NCBI GenBank assembly: GCA_030584105.1
Contig: CP129491.1
Coordinates: 930,001-994,000 of the forward strand
Direction of reading: 5' to 3'
Source: UTCHB3 sp002050155
GTDB lineage: Bacteria; Bacteroidota; Ignavibacteria; Ignavibacteriales; Ignavibacteriaceae
Length of the DNA: 64,000 bases
Part shown: positions 42,827-49,990 of the stretch, piece by piece
Position numbering within the stretch: the first letter of the stretch is position 1
Layout: each line of letters starts with the position of its first letter
Notes under the pieces: generated by a model
The model's database searches: none
What the model was told of the DNA's origin: nothing
Seen by the model: only the letters and a program-made list of their open reading frames with translations
Position numbers and translations under genes: made by a program

Positions 42827-45603
42827 AAAAAATTATTTTGATAGATGCAATGGCGATTGCATATAAAGCATATTTCGCCTTTATTGCCCGCCCCCTTAAA
42901 ACTAAATCCGGAGAACCGACTTCGGCAATTTTTGGCTTTTTCAATCAGCTTTTTAGGTATTTGGAAGAGATTAAGCCCGATTCAATTATTGTTGCTTATG
43001 ATTCGAAAGAGAAAACTTTAAGAGCCGAAAAATTTGAACAATATAAAGCGCACCGTGAAGAAATGCCGGAAGATTTGGTGCCGCAAATCAGCAGAATACG
43101 GGAAATTCTTGACGCTCTGTCTATTCCTGTACTGATGATTCCAAAAATTGAAGCAGATGATATTGTCGGAACTGTTGCGAGGATTGCCGAAGAAGACAAT
43201 TACTTGGTCTATATGGTTTCACCGGATAAAGACTATTTCCAGTTAGTGACTGAAAAATCTTTGTTAGTCAGACCCGGCAACCGAGGTGAGGATTTCGAAG
43301 TTTACGATCCCGAAAAAGCTGAAGAAAGACTGGGCTTCCCCCCCTACAGGATGATCGATTACCTTGCCCTTGTTGGTGATTCAAGCGATAACATACCCGG
43401 TGTGAAAGGGGTTGGCGAAAAAACCGCAGTGCCACTGATTCAGAAGTTTGCAACTATAGAAAACCTTTATGATAACTTAGAGGAAGTTGCCTCAAATTCT
43501 GTGCGTACGAAACTTGAAGAGAACAAGGATAACGCTTTTATATCTAAAGAGTTAGCTACGATCGACAGATTCGTTGATCTAACATTCGATCCCGATAAGG
43601 CAACAATAGGCGATGTTGATTTCGAACGGCTCCGGGCACTTTTTAAGGAGTTGGAACAAAAGACTCTTTGGGCGAAAGTTTGTCGTTACTTTGGCTATAC
43701 TCCGGATGACCCGGGTGAGTTTGCAGCTGCGCCAAAACAAGAGGATGAAACTAACACTCAAAAGCAATTTGATCCCATTGAGGTTGATTATATCTTAGTA
43801 ACAACTACCAAAGAAGCGGAAAGGGTTGCGGAGATACTTAACGGCAGCAGTGAATTTGTCTTCGATACAGAAACGGATTCACTAAACATCTTCAGAGCCA
43901 AAATTGCAGGCGTTTCTTTTGCGGTTAAGGAACGACAGGCGTTTTTTGTTGCTATTGAACCGGAAGACCTTCAGCAGGATATGTTTGCACCACCTCCATC
44001 GGAAAGGCTGCCGCTTGCGGAGTTCAAAAGGATTTTTACGCCGGTTTTTGCCAACACCGGGATTAAGAAAATTTGCCAAAACGGTAAGTACGATATCGCA
44101 ATACTTCGTTCTGCCGGTATTGAGGTTAAAGGTTTTTATTTTGACACAATGGTGGCTTCCTACTTAATTGACCCCGACCAAAAGCATGGTATGGATGATC
44201 TCGCAGAAAAATGGCTCGGATATAAAACCATTCCCATTTCTTCGATTATTGGTGAGAAAAAAGACCCTTCACACATATTTGATGTTGAGCTTTCTGCTCT
44301 TACAAACTACGCCTGCGAAGATTCCGATATTACTTTCCGGCTTTATAACAAATTAAAAAAGAAAATCGCCGAAGAAAATTTGGAAGAACTTGCTTTCAAA
44401 GTTGAGTTTCCGTTAGTTGAAGTGTTGGAAGATATTGAACGCAATGGTGTGAAGATCGACAGCATGATGCTGAAACAACTTTCGGAAGACCTTGACTTAA
44501 TGATGATGGAAACCGCCCGCGAAATTTATAAAGTCGCCGGTGAAGAGTTCAATATTAATTCACCGCAACAAATGCAACGGATTCTTTTCGATAAACTTAA
44601 CCTGACAACCGGGAAAAAAACTAAAACGGGGTTTTCAACTAATGCACAGACCCTTGAATCACTGAGGGGGGAACACGAAATAATCGAACTTATTCTCACT
44701 TTCAGGCAGCTTTCAAAACTGAAATCAACTTATGCAGATGCACTTCCCACTCTTATCGAACCGGCAACCGGAAAGGTTCACACTTCATTTAATCAAACGG
44801 TGGTTTCAACCGGCAGGCTTTCCTCCAACGACCCCAATCTGCAAAACATTCCGATAAGAACGGAGCTGGGAAAAGAGATAAGAAAAGCCTTTGTTGGCTC
44901 CACTTCTGAAAATGTGATTTTAAGTCTTGACTACTCACAAATTGAACTTAGAATTATGGCTTCGATCTGCGGAGATGAATTTCTTACACGCGCTTTCCTG
45001 AATGGAGAGGATATTCACCGGAGCACCGCAGCTTTGGTTTTCATGGTCGATCCCGGTGAAGTTACACCCGATATGCGCCGTAAGGCTAAAGAAGTAAATT
45101 TTGGAATTTTATACGGAATTGGCGCTTTCGGACTGAAGAACCGGCTTGGAATTACGCAAAACCACGCGAAAGAGATTATCGAAACTTATTTCAACACTTT
45201 CAAACGGGTGAAAGAGTTTGTTGATGGTTCAATAGAAAATGCACGGACAAAAGGTTATGCTGAAACGCTGATGGGTAGAAGAAGATACCTTCCGAATATT
45301 AACAGTAAAAATTTTGCGGTTAAGCAGTTTGAAGAGCGGGTTGCGATCAACATGCCCATTCAGGGAACTGCTGCCGATATGATTAAAATTGCGATGATTA
45401 ATGTGCACAGAGCACTGCACAGCGGAAACTACAAAACTAAAATGATTCTGCAGGTTCACGATGAGCTTCTGTTTGATACCCCTAAAAATGAACTTGAAGT
45501 GGTTACCCCGTTAATTAAAAACCTGATGGAAACCGCTCTTCCGTTGAATGTGCCCGTGGTGGTTGATTCGGGTTATGGGCCCAATTGGCTGGAAGCGCAT
45601 TAA
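42823..45603 (+). CDS. polA: DNA polymerase I
   Basis: A 926-residue polymerase with all three activities predicted. The 5'-3' exonuclease domain (residues 1-290) includes DADDIVGT-like KIEADDIVGTVA and the helix-hairpin GVKGVGEKTA. The 3'-5' proofreading domain keeps its acidic motifs: FDTETDSL, ICQNGKYDI and YACEDSDITF. The polymerase domain has motif A LSLDYSQIELRI, motif B RRKAKEVNFGILYGIGAFG and motif C LQVHDELLFD. It fills gaps in repair and replaces Okazaki primers. It overlaps the upstream permease gene (ATGA) and ends near a hairpin shared with the convergent hpnE gene. Confidence 0.97.
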   Translation: MKKIILIDAMAIAYKAYFAFIARPLKTKSGEPTSAIFGFFNQLFRYLEEIKPDSIIVAYDSKEKTLRAEKFEQYKAHREEMPEDLVPQISRIREILDALSIPVLMIPKIEADDIVGTVARIAEEDNYLVYMVSPDKDYFQLVTEKSLLVRPGNRGEDFEVYDPEKAEERLGFPPYRMIDYLALVGDSSDNIPGVKGVGEKTAVPLIQKFATIENLYDNLEEVASNSVRTKLEENKDNAFISKELATIDRFVDLTFDPDKATIGDVDFERLRALFKELEQKTLWAKVCRYFGYTPDDPGEFAAAPKQEDETNTQKQFDPIEVDYILVTTTKEAERVAEILNGSSEFVFDTETDSLNIFRAKIAGVSFAVKERQAFFVAIEPEDLQQDMFAPPPSERLPLAEFKRIFTPVFANTGIKKICQNGKYDIAILRSAGIEVKGFYFDTMVASYLIDPDQKHGMDDLAEKWLGYKTIPISSIIGEKKDPSHIFDVELSALTNYACEDSDITFRLYNKLKKKIAEENLEELAFKVEFPLVEVLEDIERNGVKIDSMMLKQLSEDLDLMMMETAREIYKVAGEEFNINSPQQMQRILFDKLNLTTGKKTKTGFSTNAQTLESLRGEHEIIELILTFRQLSKLKSTYADALPTLIEPATGKVHTSFNQTVVSTGRLSSNDPNLQNIPIRTELGKEIRKAFVGSTSENVILSLDYSQIELRIMASICGDEFLTRAFLNGEDIHRSTAALVFMVDPGEVTPDMRRKAKEVNFGILYGIGAFGLKNRLGITQNHAKEIIETYFNTFKRVKEFVDGSIENARTKGYAETLMGRRRYLPNINSKNFAVKQFEERVAINMPIQGTAADMIKIAMINVHRALHSGNYKTKMILQVHDELLFDTPKNELEVVTPLIKNLMETALPLNVPVVVDSGYGPNWLEAH

Positions 45604-45614
45604 TACAGTCAGGT

Positions 45615-45641
45615 AAAATTAACGGAAACCGTTTAATTTTT
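45615..45641. terminator. Bidirectional terminator between polA and hpnE
   Basis: AAAATTAACGG (45615-45625) pairs with CCGTTTAATTTT (45629-45640) with one bulged T and a 3-base loop. T-rich tails are present in both directions, and it lies in the 40-base convergent gap. Confidence 0.6.
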
Positions 45642-45643
45642 AC

Positions 45644-47284
45644 TTAACCCGGAAAACTTTCTTGTATCTCAGAAATCACCAAGCCGGCTGCTGTGTGCCC
45701 ACTTTTGACGGCTCCTTCAATTGTTCCGGGGAAGCCGGTTTCTGTCCAGTCCCCTGCCAAATAAACCCCTTTAACGGCTGTTTCTGAGGGTCTCCTGAGT
45801 GCTAAATTAGACCCCCCGCACACAAAAGTTGCTCTTTTTTCTTTAATTATTCTATGGGAAATGATATTTTCTGCGGTAATACTCAGAAACTTTTCTAATT
45901 CTTTCTCCACAATTTCAAAGATTTTTTCTTCCGGAAGGCTGTCCCATTCGTCAGAAGTACTGGTTACAGTTGTTATATATTCGCCATGATTAAAAACCCA
46001 CTGCACAGGCGAGTTTATTAATGCAACAAACTCTCTCTTCAAAGGGTTTTCACGCAATCTTATGTGAAAAGTTGTTATGGAAGAATACTCCATTTCCTCA
46101 GTTATTTCCCCACTCACAACATTCCCACTGCCCGGCACGCTCTTGAGCACTTGTTCAGCAAGAACATCAGGCGAATGCGTTACGCCACTACTGCATGCCA
46201 AATCGTCACCACTCTTTGAAACGCCGTTAAGCGTTTGTTCTAAGGTAACATAGGGAGAAGGCGCAGCGCCATTACCATCCAAAATATTTTCCATTCCTTT
46301 AATCTTCTTTAGGGCGTGGTGTGGTAAGGCAAAAATTACTGCAGAGGCATCCGTAATTTTCAATCCCCTTGCGAATATTCTTTTTAGAGTTGAATTTTCT
46401 ATTTCAACCGATTCTACAGGGCAACTGAAAACAATTTCTCCCCCATTATTCCGTATAAATTCTAAAGCAGGTTCAACAAAAAGTTGTGAAAGCCCAACTT
46501 TTGGAATAACCACATTTGAACGCCCCTTCCCTGAAAGAAAAATCTCTTTAAGAATCCGGGCAAAAACAAAAGCCGAGGCTTTTTCTGCGGGCGTGTTCAT
46601 TGCGCCGGTACAAAGGATGTCCCACAACCCATTTGCAAGCTGTTCGGTTTGCGCATGTTCGTTCAACCATTCTCTTACGCTTTTTTGCGCAAGGTTCTTC
46701 CCATAATTATTGATTTGGCCCCTTTTATGGGAAGAGAGCGAAGGGTACTGTGGGCTAAAGTTTTTCCCAAAATTACTGATTCGCCTCTCGCTATCGCGCT
46801 GTAGGGTAGGTTCATTAATATTTCCCCCACTCAAAGCATTTGTATCCGTTTTTTTTAAGTGCTGAATAAATTTAATCGCCTTTAACCGCTGAGAAAACGA
46901 AAGGTATTTATAGCCCAAGATTGCACTTAAATTATCAAAAGGATAAGGTAAATTACGGGAGGTTAATTCGTACGCTATTTTGTCAGCCCCTACCAACATT
47001 ACCGACATCTTCTTTTGAATATCAAGCAAATCAAACGCACCAATTCTTTTAATAAAATCTATTGTGTGGTCATAGCACGAAAGCATAATATGCTGCCCGT
47101 TATCAACAATAAATTTTTTTTGGGGGAAATTTGGAAATGTAATTGGGAAAGAATGTGCTCTGCCGCCGGCTTTGGGTGAAGCTTCTAATAAAACCACCCG
47201 AAACCCGGCTATAGAAAGCTTAACTGCCGCTGCAAGACCCGCTAACCCTGCACCTGCAATAACTATTTTGTGCTTTTCGGTCAA
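45644..47284 (-). CDS. hpnE: Hydroxysqualene dehydroxylase HpnE (squalene-associated FAD oxidoreductase)
   Basis: A 546-residue FAD protein of the amine oxidase/phytoene desaturase fold. The dinucleotide motif VIAGAGLAGLAAAVKLS is at residues 8-24, followed by LLEASPKAGGRAHSF. The C-terminal FAD motif is GVYLAGDWTETGFPGTIEGAVKSG. HpnE reduces hydroxysqualene to squalene. The start is a TTG whose TTGA overlaps the hpnD stop, giving coupling. The protein is longer than the usual 420-450 residues because of two hydrophilic inserts (residues about 155-198 and 331-386) that are in-frame tandem duplications of 66 and 84 bases. Both inserts appear to be loops. Confidence 0.9.
   Translation of the reverse strand: MTEKHKIVIAGAGLAGLAAAVKLSIAGFRVVLLEASPKAGGRAHSFPITFPNFPQKKFIVDNGQHIMLSCYDHTIDFIKRIGAFDLLDIQKKMSVMLVGADKIAYELTSRNLPYPFDNLSAILGYKYLSFSQRLKAIKFIQHLKKTDTNALSGGNINEPTLQRDSERRISNFGKNFSPQYPSLSSHKRGQINNYGKNLAQKSVREWLNEHAQTEQLANGLWDILCTGAMNTPAEKASAFVFARILKEIFLSGKGRSNVVIPKVGLSQLFVEPALEFIRNNGGEIVFSCPVESVEIENSTLKRIFARGLKITDASAVIFALPHHALKKIKGMENILDGNGAAPSPYVTLEQTLNGVSKSGDDLACSSGVTHSPDVLAEQVLKSVPGSGNVVSGEITEEMEYSSITTFHIRLRENPLKREFVALINSPVQWVFNHGEYITTVTSTSDEWDSLPEEKIFEIVEKELEKFLSITAENIISHRIIKEKRATFVCGGSNLALRRPSETAVKGVYLAGDWTETGFPGTIEGAVKSGHTAAGLVISEIQESFPG
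46126..46293 (-). repeat. 84-bp in-frame tandem duplication in hpnE
   Basis: 46126-46209 and 46210-46293 align without gaps over most of their length; both encode an Ala/Gly-rich unit with SPYVTLEQTLNGV or SPDVLAEQVLKSV. Confidence 0.75.
46691..46822 (-). repeat. 66-bp in-frame tandem duplication in hpnE
   Basis: The segment starting AAGGTTCTTCCCATAATTA at 46691 recurs at 46757 as AAAGTTTTTCCCAAAATTA. The products read NNYGKNL and SNFGKNF. Similarity is clear for about 25 bases and weaker after. Confidence 0.65.
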
Positions 47285-48126
47285 TATACTAAGCTATATT
47301 TTGCCCAGACACCGATCGAAATGCCAACTTTTTCAAATTTTGTGATATTAACATTTCGATTGTAAATATCGTATTTCTCGCGAATGATGTTTTTTAGAAC
47401 CCTGAAATAGATGTGTTGCATAGCCCGGGCGGCGAACATACTTTTTTTATCTTCTTTGTTTAGTGCCGAAGTGGCTTTGAAGAAATAATCCCGCGCTCGT
47501 GCCACTTCAAACTCCATCAGCCTGATAAAATTTTCGTTGTACACAGAGTTGTACAACTCTTCTTTGCTGTAATTAAATCTTTGCAGGTCTTCCTTGGGGA
47601 TGTATATTCTTCCTTTTGCCGCATCTTTCTTCACATCTCTTAGAATGTTGGTAAGTTGAAGCGCAATTCCAAGATTTTCGGCAAAGGTGACAGCACTCTT
47701 GTGTTTATATCCAAATATTTCGATGCACATCAGCCCTACAGTTGAGGCAACACGGTAACAATATTTCTTCAGCTCGTCGAAAGTTTCGTATTCTTTTACA
47801 GTTAAATCCATCTCCATGCCGCGTATCAGTTCAAAAAACGGTTCAGATGGAATATTAAATTGCTTAATAGTGGAGGCTACTTTGTTCAACAGTGAATATT
47901 CTGAGTTGCCCTTAAAAGCTTCTTCAAGCTGAAAGCGCCAGTTGGTTAGAACCGTCTCTTTTTCTTCCGGGGAATTAACGCCTTCGTCAACAATGTCATC
48001 GGTTTCTCTGCAAAAAGCATAGACTGTCGTCATGGCGTCCCGTTTGGGACCCGGCAACAGATTAAAAGCGTAGTAAAAACTACTTTTGCTCTTTTTGGCA
48101 ATTTCTTTTGCCGTTTCTAACGACAT
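47281..48126 (-). CDS. hpnD: Presqualene diphosphate synthase HpnD
   Basis: A 281-residue member of the trans-isoprenyl diphosphate synthase head-to-head group. The first Asp-rich motif is CRETDDIVDE (about residues 41-50) and the second is LTNILRDVKKDAAKGRIYIP (about 157-176). It joins two farnesyl diphosphates to presqualene diphosphate, the first step of the HpnC-D-E squalene route. Bacterial phytoene synthase CrtB is a close relative; the flanking HpnC and HpnE homologues favour HpnD. It overlaps hpnC by ten bases and hpnE by four. Confidence 0.9.
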   Translation of the reverse strand: MSLETAKEIAKKSKSSFYYAFNLLPGPKRDAMTTVYAFCRETDDIVDEGVNSPEEKETVLTNWRFQLEEAFKGNSEYSLLNKVASTIKQFNIPSEPFFELIRGMEMDLTVKEYETFDELKKYCYRVASTVGLMCIEIFGYKHKSAVTFAENLGIALQLTNILRDVKKDAAKGRIYIPKEDLQRFNYSKEELYNSVYNENFIRLMEFEVARARDYFFKATSALNKEDKKSMFAARAMQHIYFRVLKNIIREKYDIYNRNVNITKFEKVGISIGVWAKYSLVY

Positions 48127-48968
48127 TTAACCAATGCTTTCATAAATATTGAAAAAAAATCAATTTTTCTAAGTGTTGCACGCTGCAAATAGCTTGTAAA
48201 TCCGTTTTTTCGAATTATTTCAGCCATTTTTAAACCGCCGTAACATGTTGCAGCGATTTCAACACGCAACCTGCCTTTCAGAAGTTTAATAAGAGGCATG
48301 CCCTCATGCATAAGCTTTTCGGCTCTTTTGAGCTGGGTTTCAATTAATTTTTCAAGTTGCGGATTGCGCTCTGTGATAAACATCAAATCTTCCCGTAATC
48401 CAAAAGATGAAATTTCCTCAGTGGGAATATATAACCTGTTTTTCAAAAAATCAACATTTAAGTCCTGGTAAAAGTTAATTAACTGAAGTGAAGTGCATAT
48501 TTTATCCGATAATTTCCCCCTCTGTTCATCAAAATACCCGTGAAGCTGAAGCACTAATCTCCCGACAGGGTTAGCCGACCGCCGGCAGTAGTCTAATATT
48601 TCAGAGAAATTTTGGTATCGGTTTGTGGTTATATCCTGCCTGAAAGCAGAAAGCAAATCGGTGAAAAGGCTTGTATCTAATTTTCGAACAGCGATGGTTT
48701 CGGCAAGTGCTGCGAAATAATCGTTTTTGAAATTACCATTAAGGGCGTTTTGAAAGTCTTCTTCAAATTGATTTAACATTTTTAATCTTTCGGCAGTATC
48801 CATTACCCCTTCATCCGAAATATCATCCGATGTTCTGCCAAACCAATAGATAACTGCAACATCCTTCCTAAGTCCTTTCGGAATGAAAACCGAAACAACC
48901 GGGAAGTTTTCATAATGCTCTTTCGCAAGTTGCAATGCCTTTTTGTATCCGTTGGTTTTGTCAATCAT
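48117..48968 (-). CDS. hpnC: Hydroxysqualene synthase HpnC
   Basis: A 283-residue squalene/phytoene synthase homologue and the divergent partner of HpnD. The first Asp-rich motif appears as FGRTSDDISDEG (about residues 43-54) and the second as LQLINFYQDLNVDFLKNRLYIP (about 160-181). HpnC hydrolyses presqualene diphosphate to hydroxysqualene. The order hpnC-hpnD-hpnE with overlapping ends is the standard arrangement in hopanoid-producing bacteria. No squalene-hopene cyclase is in the window, so the final product (hopanoid, other triterpenoid or plain squalene) is open. Confidence 0.9.
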   Translation of the reverse strand: MIDKTNGYKKALQLAKEHYENFPVVSVFIPKGLRKDVAVIYWFGRTSDDISDEGVMDTAERLKMLNQFEEDFQNALNGNFKNDYFAALAETIAVRKLDTSLFTDLLSAFRQDITTNRYQNFSEILDYCRRSANPVGRLVLQLHGYFDEQRGKLSDKICTSLQLINFYQDLNVDFLKNRLYIPTEEISSFGLREDLMFITERNPQLEKLIETQLKRAEKLMHEGMPLIKLLKGRLRVEIAATCYGGLKMAEIIRKNGFTSYLQRATLRKIDFFSIFMKALVKCR

Positions 48969-49080
48969 TTTTTTTGCTGTATAACTATTTTCCGATTTTG
49001 TTTTAAACTAATCTTCTCATTTTGCGTTTTATTTGTAATCTGCTTTAATACTATTACCAAGTTTCAGCACTTCAATTCTT

Positions 49081-49132
49081 TAAAATAAGAAACGGTTTCT
49101 GAATTCCCACGCCGGGAAAGGAAGAAACCGTT
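49081..49132 (-). terminator. Terminator of the 49.2-kb small gene
   Basis: AACGGTTTC (49091-49099) pairs with GAAACCGTT (49124-49132) around a G+C-rich 24-base loop, followed by TTATTTTA on the minus strand. Confidence 0.7.
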
Positions 49133-49177
49133 CGAAAAATTAAGTTTATTGTTAGTTATCTACAATAAATTGTTCAA

Positions 49178-49558
49178 TTAACCGTTGTTTTCTGTTTTAG
49201 AAACAAATTCATCAACTTCAGCAGCAAGGTTTTCTTCAATAACGCTCAACATATCTTTAATTACGGTCAGATGACAGTCAGCCATTCCTTCCCTAAAATG
49301 GACATCGATATTGTGCCCAGCAACATGAATACAGAATTTGTTCTTTCCTGCCAGAATACTCTCTAACAACTCTTTTTCATAAAGCAATTTGAGAAGATAT
49401 TCTGCATTTTCTTTCGAAGTACGGGCGTGCATAAAAGCGCGTTTAATTTTCTCGGCATCTGTTTTTGATTGTTGCACTTTCGCTAATTTCTCAGCGGTTT
49501 CGCTAAAATCAAAAATTTCGCCGGTAGCCGGGTTCATTGTTTTGTCTGTTGTTTCCAT
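49178..49558 (-). CDS. Unknown small cytoplasmic protein, 126 residues
   Basis: Not recognised. The start is set at 49558 (METTDKTMNPATGE) because AGGAGA lies six bases before this ATG; an upstream in-frame ATG at 49621 lacks a site. No signal peptide or membrane helix is seen. The first 45 residues are polar; residues about 25-75 are predicted helical (ETAEKLAKVQQSKTDAEKIKRAF), and the C-terminal half has alternating hydrophobic residues (FCIHVAGHNIDVHF). It has its own terminator and stands alone between hpnC and tRNA-Leu. A regulatory or adaptor role would be a guess. Confidence 0.7.
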   Translation of the reverse strand: METTDKTMNPATGEIFDFSETAEKLAKVQQSKTDAEKIKRAFMHARTSKENAEYLLKLLYEKELLESILAGKNKFCIHVAGHNIDVHFREGMADCHLTVIKDMLSVIEENLAAEVDEFVSKTENNG

Positions 49559-49715
49559 ATCAGTCTCCTGATTATTCTTATGATCTCTCCGTTCAATTTC
49601 TTTAATCAACCCTGTTTGCAAAATTTTTTATAACATATTTACTAACCTAATAAGTTTTTTCGATATAATTAAATAATTTATCGATACCACAACAAAAAAA
49701 GTGAAATATTTAAAA

Positions 49716-49741
49716 CAAAAAAAGCCGAAAAACTTCGGCTT
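49716..49741 (-). terminator. Terminator of tRNA-Leu
   Basis: AAGCCGAA (49722-49729) pairs with TTCGGCTT (49734-49741), followed on the minus strand by a T-run. It lies 12 bases past the tRNA 3' end. Confidence 0.85.
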
Positions 49742-49752
49742 ATAATTTTTTG

Positions 49753-49836
49753 TGCCCTGGACAGGACTCGAACCTGCACACCGTAACCGGCACTAGAACC
49801 TGAATCTAGCGTGTCTACCAATTTCACCACCTGGGC
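49753..49836 (-). tRNA. tRNA-Leu (anticodon CAG)
   Basis: The 84-base minus-strand sequence folds as a class II tRNA with acceptor GCCCAGG/CCAGGGC (one A-A mismatch at pair 5). It has the D-arm GGTGAAATTGGTAGACAC, anticodon stem CTAGA/TCTAG with loop TTCAGGT, a long variable arm GCCGGTTACGGTG, and T-arm GCAGG-TTCGAGT-CCTGT. Discriminator is A and CCA is not encoded. It reads CUG leucine codons. Confidence 0.95.
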
Positions 49837-49856
49837 AATAAATAAAATTTGAACTT

Positions 49857-49887
49857 CAAATATACCAATTTTTCACTTTTTAAGAAA
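49857..49887 (-). promoter_or_regulatory. Bacteroidota-type promoter of tRNA-Leu
   Basis: On the minus strand TTTC (49884-49887) is followed after exactly 19 bases by TATATTTG (49857-49864). This fits the Bacteroidota housekeeping consensus TTTG-N19-TAxxTTTG with one mismatch. Transcription would begin about 15 bases before the tRNA. Confidence 0.6.
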
Positions 49888-49990
49888 GTATTAATTCTTT
49901 CGAAAACGCGTTTTCGTTGCTAATAAAAAGCTAACTTCTCAAAGGATTTTTTATAAGAACTAAAATGGGTCTTTCTACTACAGAGTGCTT

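Noticed and set aside
47281..47284. hpnE starting at a downstream ATG rather than the TTG
   Set aside because: A later start would remove the FAD-binding strand VIAGAGLAG; the TTGA overlap with hpnD explains the TTG.
49901..49916. Palindrome CGAAAACGCGTTTTCG as an operator or terminator
   Set aside because: It is short, has no T-run in the direction of a gene end, and lies between the PBP gene and the tRNA promoter without a clear role.
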